Origin: Ziziphus jujuba
Taxonomy: Eukaryota > Streptophyta > Magnoliopsida > Rosales > Rhamnaceae
Assembly (NCBI RefSeq): GCF_031755915.1
Contig: NC_083384.1
Coordinates: forward strand, 32,123,501-32,187,500
Direction: 5' to 3'
DNA: 64,000 bases
The notes under the pieces were generated by a model. It saw only the letters and a program-made list of their open reading frames with translations. It was not told the DNA's origin and did no database searches. The position numbers and the translations under genes are program-made. Below, piece by piece: positions 36,911 to 49,106 of the stretch (positions are counted from its first letter, which is position 1; each line of letters starts with the position of its first letter).

Positions 36911-39133
36911 ATGGCGAGGGAGTACATTGGATCACCGAAGCATCACCAGTTAGAATCTAAGAGGAAGCGCCTTACTTGGATCTTAGGGGTTAGTGGGCTT
37001 TGCGTATTGTCATACATCTTGGGAGCTTGGCAGAATAATAACGCTCCAACCAATCGTTCTGAGGTCTACACTAGAGTTGGTTGCGATATTGGGTCGTCTT
37101 CACCAGGTGATAATAGCCAATCCTCACAAGTTTCATCGTTATCGTCATCTTCATCATCATCATCATCATCATCATCATCTACTGCACTGGACTTTGAAAG
37201 CCATCATCAAGTTGAGATTTCTAAATCTGGTAGAGTCCAAAATTTCCCGGCATGTGACATGCACTACAGTGAATCCACTCCCTGCCAAGATCCTGTGAGA
37301 GCAAGGAAGTTTGACAGAAACATGTTGAAATATAGAGAGAGGCATTGCCCAACCAAGGAAGAGCTCCTCCTCTGCTTAATACCCCCTCCGCCAAAGTATA
37401 AGACGCCTTTCAAATGGCCTCAGAGCCGAGATTATGCCTGGTACGACAACATTCCTCATAGAGAGCTCAGCATCGAGAAAGCTGTTCAGAATTGGATTCA
37501 AGTGGAGGGTGACAGATTTAGATTCCCTGGTGGAGGAACCATGTTCCCGCGCGGAGCTGATGCCTATATAGATGACATTAATCAGCTCATTTCTCTTACC
37601 AGTGGAAAGATCAGAACCGCTATTGATACAGGGTGTGGTGTAAGTATAATAAATAATTCTTCCCCCCAAAAAAAAAAAAAAAAAAAAAAGAAAGAAGAAA
37701 GGAAAAACTTTTTCCACATGATCTGTTAACACTAACGTTATTTTTTACTATGCCACTGATAATTTTGTTATAGTCTATACTTGTTGTATAGTAATCTCTA
37801 ATACGTTTTCCCCTTGACCCCCTTGCCTGCCTATGTGGCTGGTAAGGTAGCAAGTTGGGGAGCTTATTTGTTGAAGAGGGACATCCTAGCAATGTCTTTT
37901 GCTCCAAGGGACACACACGAAGCACAGGTGCAGTTTGCATTGGAGCGGGGAGTTCCTGCAATGATTGGGATTATGGCTTCAAAGAGGCTTCCCTACCCAG
38001 CAAGGGCTTTTGATATGGCTCATTGTTCACGTTGCTTGATACCTTGGAATAAATATGGTACAGCATGCTGGTATGAAAATTTATTCAATGAAAAGTTACA
38101 TGGGAATTTGAATGTGTTAGCTTTTTTGCAGATGGAATGTATCTAATTGAAGTGGACAGAGTTTTAAGACCGGGTGGTTATTGGATTCTTTCAGGCCCCC
38201 CTATCCGCTGGAAGAAGTACTGGAGAGGGTGGGAAAGAACCCAAGAGGATTTGAAACATGAGCAGGATTCTATTGAGGATGTTGCCAAGCGCCTCTGTTG
38301 GAAGAAAGTGATCGAAAAAGATGATCTTGCCATCTGGCAAAAGCCCAACAATCACGTTGAGTGTGTTAAGAGCAGGATGATCTATAAAACACCACACATA
38401 TGCAAATCTGACAATCCAGACACCGCTTGGTACTCCCTTGATCTCTCTTGGTATTCATATGATCAATGACTTGGACAAATCTTTAATGCTCTTAATTGTG
38501 CAAAAAAGGTACAGAGATATGGAGACTTGCATTACCCCATTGCCAGAGGTAAGCAGTTCTGATGAAGTAGCTGGTGGGGATTTGGAGAAGTGGCCTGAAC
38601 GTGCATTTGCCGTCCCTCCTAGAATTAGTAGCGGTTCAATACCGGGAATCAATGCAGAGAAATTCGAAGAGGATAATGAGCTGTGGAAGGATAGGGTGTC
38701 ACATTACAAGCGAATTATACCCCTACACCAAGGACGGTACCGAAATGTGATGGACATGAATGCTAATATTGGTGGATTAGCAGCGGCGATGGTAAACTAT
38801 CCAGTGTGGGTTATGAATGTGGTCCCTGTCAACTCAAATCAGGATACTCTTGGTGTTATTTACGAACGTGGTTTCATCGGAACATACCAGGATTGGTGCG
38901 AGGCATTCTCAACTTACCCAAGAACGTACGACCTCATCCATGCTACTGGTGTTTTCAGTATATACCAGGACAGGTAAGAAGGACAACTTTTTTTCCCTTG
39001 TTCGATGGACATGTATAAATACAGGTCATCTACCATGTGGATATCTGCATCTTGTTAAGATGCAGGATCACATGTAATCAAAAGTGACGACTATATATAA
39101 TTCTGTGTCAAATATATCCTCTGCATGGTAAAA

Positions 39134-39172
<39 letters not shown>

Positions 39173-39440
39173 TGAAGTTGAACATGCATTTTGTGCAATA
39201 TATTGAAGGTGTGACATTAATCATATTCTGCTGGAGATGGATAGAATTTTGAGGCCAGAAGGGACAGTTATATTCAGGGATACAGTGGAGCTCCTTGTAA
39301 AGATAAAGAGCATTACAGAGGGGATGAGATGGAAGAGCCAAATCATGGACCATGAAAGCGGACCGTTTAATCCAGAGAAGATTCTTGTTTCTGTCAAAAC
39401 TTACTGGACTGGTGAAGCTAATACAGAAAAGAAACAGTAG
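36911..39440 (+). CDS. PMT18: PMT18-like putative methyltransferase (DUF248), Golgi
   Basis: Five exons: 36911-37639, 37847-38057, 38132-38429, 38509-38973 and 39209-39440 (TAG). They join in frame to 644 aa, the usual family length. The protein is type II: a short basic N-terminus, then a membrane anchor at residues 21-40 ([20 protein letters not shown]), a Ser-rich stem with a run of Ser near 80-93, and a luminal domain. Family motifs visible are [47 protein letters not shown], the SAM-binding motif [14 protein letters not shown] (split by intron 1), [61 protein letters not shown], and [15 protein letters not shown] near the C-terminus. The family (QUA2/TSD2 type) acts in the Golgi, probably in pectin methyl-esterification; the substrate here is inferred. 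The start ATG is three codons after an upstream in-frame GTG. The N-terminus and gene neighbours favour PMT18 over PMT16/17. Confidence 0.92.
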
Positions 39441-39626
39441 TAGAGTCCTCATACAGAGTTGTGGTGTATACTCGTTTCTTCCCCTAATTTTGTTGCAACA
39501 TTCAAGGATTTTTTCTTTTGTCTTCGTTGGGCAGTAATTACCATAATTGCATAATTTCTCTGCTAAACACTAGCTGACATTGAAGCTTGACTTGGCTCCT
39601 TTACATTCTCAAATGGATCATGATAT

Positions 39627-39911
39627 ATGACTGACCATGATGAATGATATAGGACTGACCATGATGAATGATATTAGACGGATGGTATTTGGTGAATAAA
39701 CACAATAGATAATAACGCTATTAAAGTTAATCAAGCCACAGCATAGGAATGTAATGTTCAGGGACCCAAAATTAATTTAAAAAAATCTAATGAGAGGGGG
39801 TTGTTGTAGACAAGGGGCTACAAAACACACATGCAACATGGATAAAGAAGTGAGATGGGGTTGTTGTAAACTAGGGGCTTCAAAACACACATGCAACATG
39901 GATTAAGGAGT
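39627..39911 (+). repeat. Two short tandem duplications downstream of the PMT18-like gene
   Basis: The unit gactgaccatgatgaatgat is repeated near 39,630 and 39,653. A 60-bp unit is duplicated at 39791-39850 and 39851-39910, both containing ggggttgttgta and caaaacacacatgcaacatg, with few mismatches. They are non-coding. Confidence 0.85.
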
Positions 39912-41030
39912 TCAATTAGTCTCCATGGGCAATTTGCAAGACTCTTAAAGGTGCTGTTAATGAATAGAAATACAAAACAAAGTTACTTGACAATTTTAAT
40001 AATTTAGTCTACATTTATTGCCTCTATTGCCCGGATTATTCTATATTGACAGCTATTTATCTAGTCAAAATAAAAATTGAAAAGAATAAGGGGTCCAGGT
40101 TAGTATCGGAATATGTGGGTAAGACTAAAAATAAATTTTACGACGAAATTCATTGTAATGCTTAGATTTTGATGGTAGAGGAGAATATAAGTATACTTCT
40201 TTTGACAAAAAGAAAACGTTACAGAGCATGATGATTTTTTTTTGGTGGTGAAGAGAGCATGGTGAGTATTTCTTTTGGGGTGAAAAGAGCATAGTGAATG
40301 ACATGTTGTATGGGAAAGAATGTCAAAAGGTCATTGCCTTTGCTTTATTGTAGGGAGTAAACCGAGTGAAAAACCAAACATAGAACAAATATCTTTTTTT
40401 TTTTTTTTTTTTTTTCCAGCAAAAAAAGAGAAAAAAAATAATTTTTTCCTAAATATGAATACAACCTGTTTATGTGATACGAGGATGGTTGGGTTAGGTG
40501 GCATGGTGTGCTAGTTTAGTTTGGTTAGTTGAAGAAAAAGGGAGGCCAGCATGACACTGACAGCGTGCGGGAGTGCGTGTGCTTGTGCAGGTGCGGGTTC
40601 GGGTGCGGGTGCGGATGTGGTGTTCAGGGTTTGGAACAAACGAGAGGTTTATTTTTCCGATTGGGATGAGCTTTATGAGACTCTGAGAGAGAGAGAGAGA
40701 GAGGGAGAGGAGGTGGGGTGGCAACTGGCGCAAAGAGAGATATTCGGGTAATAGAAAAGAAAAAGAAAAAAACGAAAGTAGAGACGCTCAAAACACCTTC
40801 AATTCCAACCCTCTTTACTGCACCATGTCTATGTGATGTGGCTTTGGCTGCTATTCTTCATTCACATTCTGTTCTATTCTAAAAAATTGAAATTGAGAGG
40901 AAAAGGATTGAATCTTGCCCTCCCCTCCTAGAAGAAAGAAAGAAAGAAAGAAAGATTTCAATCAAATCAAAAGAGGAAATAGATAAGCACATCAAAGCCG
41001 AAGCAAGTAAAAACACAGAGAATAGATTCG
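39912..41030. promoter_or_regulatory. Intergenic region and probable promoter/5' UTR of the TMEM120-like gene
   Basis: Holds a T-run near 40,393-40,415, a G-rich minisatellite of (g/t)gcgg(g/t)-type units at about 40,565-40,625, a GA repeat at 40,686-40,706 and a GAAA repeat at 40,931-40,954 just before the start codon. GA-rich tracts near start codons are common in plant 5' UTRs. No TATA box is assigned. Open frames over the G-rich tract have no similarity to a known family. Confidence 0.4.
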
Positions 41031-44000
41031 ATGGGGGATGGGAATACGATAACAATAGACAACCTAGAAGACCAAGTGGGAAAAGTGGTGGAGCAGACAA
41101 AGGAGCTGCAGGAAGAGGCACTTGCCCTGATTAACAAGAACGCCACCGACGAACAATCTCTCCGCCAACGTGCCCAATCCCTCGACTCTTCTATTTGCCG
41201 CCTCCGTTCTTTAATTGATTCTCTGCTCTCCGACAAGCTCTTGGATCCCAAGCTTGCCGACAAGGCAGACCACTACTCTTTCTCTTTTCCTTTCTTTCTG
41301 CTTTCGCTGCTGCTTGCTGGCTTTGCTTTGCTTGCTGCTGCTGCTGCATGTATCTTTATGCTTTTTTATTTTATTTTTTTAATCAATTAGGCATTCAGTT
41401 TCTTGGGTTGGATTACCGCTGGATCCATCAAAAACATCCTTTTCATGTTTCCCTTTTCATAAACCCTCAAATTCTGAATGTGAATTTCGTAAATTCATTT
41501 TTGCAGCTTGAAGAAGAGTTGCAGAAGGCCAGATGCATCCTGAGCGATGGAGACGCTGCTTCCTTTCTTCCTGGAAAACCGCATGGCCGCTTTCTGAAGA
41601 TGTTTCTAGGCCCAATTAATGTACGAGCCTCTCGCAGAGATATCCAGCTCAAGGTTAAAGAGGAGTACAACAGTTACAGAGTATGCTTTTCCTGCTTCTG
41701 TCTTTTCTTCAACTTTGCGTCATCAATCATGCGCCTTTTTCTTTTCTTATCAATTGTTTTTCCTCCTCCTGCATTCATTCCCAAAATTTTTTGTATTTCT
41801 ACTTTAGATTTGTATATCCTATTAGGTGAGCTTCTCACATACAAAATCCTTTTACTCCGCTTTTTGCCTTGGCAAACATTCTATCGAGCAATCAATCTTT
41901 GGACAGAATCATTGCTGACACTGATTCCCAACGATGTAATCATGGCGTGCGGAACTTTATCTTTTATTCCCTAGTTGTTTCTGAAAGAGTTTGATCCATT
42001 TAAGCAGAATTTCGCATTTTCTCCTCCTGATTCATTGCTCTCTATCCTTTAGAATTGCATATTTTTTACGTTTTCTTACCCCGCCGTATAGCTTATGAAG
42101 GTTCACTCGCTATATTATTGTATTGAGCAGGATAGAACTGCTCTTCTGTTTCTTCTTTTCCCCTCAACTCTACTTATTCTGCGATCCTGGATTTGGGATG
42201 GATGCCTGCCAGCATTCCCAGTTCAGCTTTACCAGGTATGTACTATGGAATCCTCATTATGATATAAAGATTCTGCCAATATTGCTATTGCTATGATTGA
42301 TTCCTATTGGATTTAATTTTTAATGTATGCTTTTCAGGCATGGTTGTTGTTCCTATACACAGGATTGGCATTGCGAGAAAACATACTCAGAATGAATGGA
42401 AGTGATATTCGTCCATGGTAAGAACATACAGTATTTCACAATAGCTTTCCACGTAATACTACTGAACCCACTATTTTGCTAGTTGGACATCTCTGGAGTC
42501 AATTGTAGAACAGAAATTTGTACCTTCATATTCTTTACAGGACAAACTAAAGGAATGATGATAACTTATTTTTTCATAAGCTTAATTGATCATTATTTGA
42601 TTAATACTGGCCTGTATGGGTCCCATATTTAAACAATGTCCATTTTGTATGCTTTATTTTTAGTTTCCTTTATTCTTCCCTTTATCTTTTGTGTTGGTAG
42701 ATACCCTTCAATTTTTTCAGTTAGCTTCATCTTAACGGTTGATTTCTATTTTCCTTGTAATATATGTCTAGGATACTAAGATTGGTGTACTTAAATGAAA
42801 GTTTCAATGCAGGTCCAAAAGCAATTTTATGGGTTGATATTTTGAATTAAGATATTGGATTGTGAATAAACATTTATAATTTATGGCTTAACATGATATC
42901 TTGTTGCCCTTTGAGAGTGCATACTCACTAATTAGCTTGTTCACATTTCTCTTTTGTCCAATCTGATCAACTGCTTTGATGCATGTATATATGTGTGTGT
43001 GTGTGCTTGCTACTTTTGCAAGCACTTAGAGTACATGAGGTTAGCCCCGGGGTCTCAATTTTTTATTCAATTATTCTCCTTCTTGTGTGAGAGTACATGA
43101 GTTGGTTGAATTTCAATTTTTAAAGATGTGACAGGGATTTATTTAAGAGACTGATAGTGGAAATCTAGAAATTAGTTATCCTTGAATACCCTCATTCTGT
43201 GACCATTTTGGTGAAAATGGAGAATGGAATGGTTCATGTTTGCCAAAAAGTGAGAATTTGAGGATGAATAGGATATCAATTCGTACCAACTTCTGAAGTT
43301 AATTATCTACTTATGGACCATTGATTTTTCATTTTGCTGTCACAAGCGGAGTTTGTTTTATTTCATTTTCCTTGCCGTTGGGAATAGTTGGTCTCATTGG
43401 TATATTTTCTGATACATGACTTGAGTTGCAGGTGCCTGTAACAGTACCTATATTGAATTGTCTATTTATAAGCATCTTTAATAGATCTGGTTCTGTTTCA
43501 TTCCGCATCTAGTGATGCGAATACTTGGTTGATGTTTTATATTTGTAATCTATGATGTACAATTTCACAGGTTTCAGTTAGGTAACTCCTCCTTTAGTAA
43601 TGTTTTTGTTTTTGTTTTTTTTAGTAGCTATTGTATCTCTCATCTCTGTCTTTTCTCTCTTTACTGTTTTGTCTCTTTTATCGATCCACATTTTCCTCCA
43701 ATACTATATAATATCTCCCTAATCTTTTATTAATGGATGATTACAAAATTTACCCATGTACTTTGGATTGGATCTAAGTTTGGTTCCTAAACGCTTAAGC
43801 AATGCCAGCCTTTTCTATTCACTAATGTCAAAGTGGTTCGTCTATTAAAATTTGTTATTAGACTTTGAGAAAATTTACCATCTAGAATCAGTTTATACAG
43901 ACAATGTGCATGATTTATTTATTTATTTTTTACTAAACGAAAGGCATCTCTAATTCAAAGATGTAATGTCGAAGATTGTCCCAATTTCATTGTCTATATA

Positions 44001-45933
44001 TTAATAGCTAGACTTTAACTTAATCAAGTAAATAGAGGTCCCAATTGTTTTTGGTTTTTGTTCTGGGAAAAAGTTTTGAACGAAAGGACCCTTTTTTCAG
44101 CATCTTTGAGGCTTGTTTCAAAGATGAGCTTTACTTACTACCACTAAGTCTATGTAATTAATGACTGGAACTTCAGTGGAACTATATCTGGTATCAATTT
44201 GTACTGTATTTTCACTGGTTCTTTGCATGCAAGCGACCTTTATGCTCTGAGTCGTTTTTTAGAGCTTTATTGATAAGCAATAACAGTGATATTTTGGTCA
44301 CACTGACATTGCTTGGCAGTAAGTTCCTAGTTCAGTGGTATTGTCACCATGACATTGCACAAATCTGCTTATGCAGGTGGATATATCATCACTATTGTGC
44401 TATGGTTATGGCCCTTGTTAGTCTCACATGGGAGATTAAAGGACAACCAAATTGTTCTCAGAAGCAGGTAACTTTTGCTTCATTAGTGCCGAACTGCTAT
44501 TTGTATGTGTTTTGCCCTTGTTTTTATCAGTTAAATCTCGTGCAGAGAGGAGTACAACTTTTCCTACAATGGGCTATGATGCAAGGAATTGCTATGCTTT
44601 TACAAAATAGATATCAACGTCAAAGACTCTATACTCGTATTGCATTGGGGAAGGTGCCATTTCTGAATTATTGGTCTGCTAAATATAGTGCCTTTGTTGT
44701 TTTATAACCTATTATATTATCATTTTATTTTCAAATACACCTAATTAAATCTTACATTTTAAACGTATCTTTTTGTCTCAACAGCTTTTTCTGTTCCTGA
44801 GAATCTTCATGACTTTTCATAGTATTATTTTTCATTTATTTACTAATTCATTTTGTTATTTTCAGGCTAAGAGGATGGATGTTGTGTGGGGAGAAACCGC
44901 TGGTGTACATGGCCAGTTGTGGGTGCTGTGTCCCATACTTTTTATTTTGCAGGTGCTTAAACATTGTGTTAGTCTTTCGTTGGCTTTTATTTTTTATTTT
45001 ATTTTATTTTATTTTTGTTGCAAATGATGTACTGTGGCCTGGTATTTTAGGTCATTCACTCAATTAGATAACAAGTCTCTTATGTGCCCTGTTTGATAGT
45101 GTGAATGAACTTATGAATAAGCAGAATCCCAGTGGATAGAAGTTCTCAGCTGTGAAATCAAGTACCACATTGTGCAATCTCTTGTTGTAAATATCTCTTG
45201 ACTATTTTAAAGTTTTTTATTTTTATCTTGTGGCATGTGTCAACGCATTTCTTTCAATTGCAAGGCTTCGTGTGTGTTTACTACCTGTCAATTGTTGTGT
45301 ACTTGTGCAAAACCTGTTAACACTGCTCAGCTGAGAACAAGAAGACATGTTTTCAAGATTTTTTCCATTTATTTTTATATCTCTACTGTTTTTTTTTTTT
45401 TTTTAATAATTTGTTTTTTTTGGTGTTTTTGGTTTTTGGTTTTTATTTTTTTATATTTTTGGTAGTTTCTATGGTATTATTGCTTCAAATACTTTGTGTT
45501 TTATGTTTGTTTGTGGGGGAAGTTAGGGAAGAATTATAGTTATCTTACACTGGAATTGGATGGCACATTTTGTGAAACTAAATGATGGTAAATCTTCTTG
45601 TGGTTTTATTCATTAGGGTTTTGAGGCCTATGTTGGACTTCTATTGCTCAGGACTGCATTTGTTGGGTTTGTCTCTGAATGGCAGGTAATGTTGATCTGT
45701 TTCATGTTAAATCTAATTTGTCTGTCTTATCCATACCATATTGATAAAAATGAAATATCCATCAGTGCATAAAATATCAAGTGATGGAAAAACTATATTG
45801 GCAGGTGATTTTCTGTGGGATCCTTTTGGTGCTAATGGCGGTGGGGAACTTTCTAAATACAGTACAGACACTCATGGCAAAGTCAAGGTTTAAGGCAAAG
45901 ATGAAAAGAAGTAAGAGCAAGCAGGAGTTGTAG
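41031..45933 (+). CDS. TMEM120: TMEM120/TMPIT-like multi-pass membrane protein
   Basis: Nine exons: 41031-41264, 41507-41680, 42131-42235, 42338-42417, 44377-44467, 44546-44653, 44866-44952, 45617-45685 and 45805-45933 (TAG). They join in frame to 358 aa, the expected length. Residues 10-90 form a coiled-coil region (VEQTKELQEEALALI, LRQRAQSLDSSICRLRS). FLGPINVRASRRDIQLKVKE follows, then about six membrane segments starting with TALLFLLFPSTLLILRSW. Family-typical motifs are LYTGLALRENIL, PWWIYHHYCAMVMALVSLTW, LQNRYQRQRLYTRIALGK and DVVWGETAG. The basic tail is KSRFKAKMKRSKSK. Animal TMEM120 proteins are nuclear-envelope/ER proteins linked to fat metabolism, and a pain-channel role (TACAN) is disputed. 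The plant function is unknown. Intron 1 begins with GC, not GT. Intron 4 is about 2 kb. The start is the first ATG and fits the family N-terminus (MGD). Confidence 0.92.
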
Positions 45934-48900
45934 TAAAGCCTCCCTAATTGTTAGGATTTATCTTAAGTCCTTCATAGGATCTCATTTTTGGAATGTTTTT
46001 CTTGGTCTATAACGTTTGTTGCTGGCTGCCAAAGTGAGGCAGTTTGGAATGTCTTTATAAAATGTTCATTTTGACCTTCATATGAATGTAGCATCTGTCC
46101 TTTCCAGTCTTTCCATTAAGTACTTTTGAAGCATAAAGTTGGTGCAGGTGCCAGGCAGGTTGTTCTACTTGCCTATATCATTTCGTTAGTTCGTTGTCCA
46201 TTTGCATGAAAGGTGAAACCGACTTGATTTGTTCACGGTATCCGGGCTTGAAGAGGACAATGATAAAGATTTTTTTTTTTTTTTGGATGGAAAAAGGTAA
46301 AAATATTGAGACAATGGATCTGGGTGAACGATTATCTATCTCAGGGTTTGATGACCAAGCGTGCTTAGATAGAATGAAAAATAAATAATGCAAAACAGAA
46401 TATTTTAGCAGCTAGCTTGAACAAAAAGATAGAAATTTTACAAATTCAAGATCCTAAAGACAATTCTAGTCAAGCATCAAGAACAGATTAATGGTTGGAG
46501 GTGCTGCTAGGTATGCAGTTTCAGTATTTTATGTTGGAGAAAGAAACGGTTTGTCATATCCTCTGTTGTGTAAGTCGATGGACATTGTATGTGGAAAGAA
46601 AGAGAAAGATTAGAAGGCGTTAGCCTTCTAAACATCGTATATGATGCAAAAGTCGGAAGCCTGATCTCGCATCACATAACATGGCTCCTAGCCTAATAAG
46701 TACTAGGCCCCGTTGTTTATATTTCAAATGTCAAAATCTATGGGAGTGTTTCTTGACTTTAGGCTAAGCTAAGCACGAGATAAGCGAGTATGCTGCCTCT
46801 AACCTTTATATTAAAGGAGGACTATGAACATCCTCAACCCGTACCCCTCACCCCACATAGATAAAAAACAAACAAATAAAGAAAAACAAAACCAATTGGT
46901 AAAGCCTGCAGGGACCATCTCTAATTAGGTACTCTTGCCCCCGTGTGCGATCTACCTATTTCTGGAATATTTTTAATTTTTTTAATTTTATTTATTTTTT
47001 TAATTTTAATATTTTTATTATTTTTTTAATTTTTGGAATAAAATCCAAAAGAAATAAAAAATAAAAAAAATTGGTGAACGACTTAGAGAGGATTGAAAGG
47101 AAGGAGTCCTGCATTGCATAGATAAGTACGTTAGTTATCAAGTTAAAGACCTTGTAATGGTTGTTTAGAATTAGAAGATGAAAAAGGAAAAAAATCTTTT
47201 CATACTTATCTCGTTCTTGTACCGCACGTTAAGGCAACTTACCGGACTCAGAGAACCATGATAAGTCGCATCGTGATACAAATGACATTTTGGATAATTT
47301 TGTTAATCTGAAAAACTCCAACAGTTTGCTTATTTTAACTGCCATCTAGCTATAGCATAAAAACACGTAAATGATCAAATAACGAAGAGGATTCGGGCAC
47401 ACTTCCAAACATCACCCGGTGCAGAAAACCAACACAATTTGTGTTGGTTTTTGGTTTTTGTTTGTGTTTTTTATTTTTTTTTAACAATATAGTTAACTTC
47501 CCCCCAAAAAAAAAAAAAAATAGTTGTCTAACAAACTCTAACTCTAAATAAGCAAATTACTCATAATTAAGCTGAATAATATAAAAAACAGAAATTGAAA
47601 ATTAATAATGTTAGAGAAATGGCACCTTATTGTGTGTGGATTTTGTTTTTTATTTTTAAGTTTTTTTTACTAAATTGAGTATAGTTTGCATACTTTAATA
47701 GTTTGTCAGTGGTAATTAGACATCTTGATTAATCATAAATTTAAGATGAAAAAAATATAAATATCAAATAAAATTGTAGTGGATTTTAATTTTTGTTTGA
47801 TCTTTTTTCCCTTTACATTTTTAATTAATTGGTATGTCGAATCCAATCTAACTACTACTAATACATATTAACAGACAATTAAAGTAAACAAACTATGCAC
47901 AGTTTAAGATAACAATAGTTAATATTTTCTTTTTTATTATAATTTTTTTATCTAATTGTGTGCAATTTACTTATGTTAAACATTAGCTAATGATAGTTAA
48001 AGTTTATTTATAAAGTTAAGGAAGAAAAAAAAAAAAAACACAAAACATATAATTTTAAATTGTGTTAGTTCTTGGTTTTTTTTTTTTTCTCCAAACATTT
48101 AATTGTTGAAGATGTCTAATAAATTATAATTACCATTAGTTAATATTTAACATAAGTGAATTAATTATATAGGAAAAAAATAAAAAATAAAAACTAAAAA
48201 CCAACCAATGTTGGCAAAATATCTTACCAAATTAATGGCACCAGAGTTTTTATGTTTATTTTTTATTTTCATTTTCATCTTTCTTCCATTAATTTAATAT
48301 TTCAAAGTCAAACTAAATACTATGGAAAGGATCAATAGTAAACTATAACAAAACCAATTAGGAGACGATGGAAATTAAACAAGTAATATAACATTTTCAA
48401 CTCCAGATCAAGTTGAAATTTTTGAGCCTGAGCCCAAATTCTTTCATTTTTTATGCCAAACGAGTAATGTAGTAAAAAAAAAGAAAAAAAAAAAGAAAAA
48501 GAAAAAGAAAACTAACAAAGTAACTGAAAGCTTGAGCAGGAAAACAAAAGGAAAGGGGAAAAAAAATAAAAAAAAATGAATAACCTGCTTCTGAAAACTC
48601 ACTTTATCTTCTTCCGGGCTTGTTTCTTTTCTCCTGTACCTCAGCACTCAAAAGAATATGATAATGTGCTACGGATGCTTTAGAGCAAGCTTTTATTTCT
48701 CTCTCTTAATTCAATCCCTTCCGTTTGGCCTTTAAACGGGTCTTTATTCACCAATAAATCAACAAATAAGAAAGAAGTGATATAATTGACAGACATATGT
48801 CCAACCAAAGGTTTTCCGTCTCAGAGCTAAGTAAAAATCGCGCGGATAAGGTCAATGAAGGAGAAGCTAATGACGATGATGATAACGAAAATGGTGATGA

Positions 48901-49106
48901 TGATTAATGAGGAAGGGGAGTGTAAAAAATTTTGAAAAGGGGGTCAAGGAGAAAAGGAATGAAAGGAAGAATGCACGTTATGAAGTTTTAAACTTAGGGC
49001 AGATTACATGGATACATGATATGGTACATTACGTGGAGGAAGATCGAGCCAGACACCAACTGAACTGAGCATCCCATGAGCAGCTAGCTACCTAGCTTGC
49101 TGGGTA
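45934..49106. other. Convergent intergenic region (3' flanks of the TMEM120-like and GTL1 genes)
   Basis: The TMEM120 3' UTR probably runs a few hundred bases. The rest is A/T-rich with long homopolymers (46,269-46,283, about 47,500, about 48,035, about 48,470-48,580). No transposon ends or genes are recognised. Short frames at 46,178-46,393 and 48,444-48,647 follow homopolymer tracts and are not credible genes. Confidence 0.5.
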
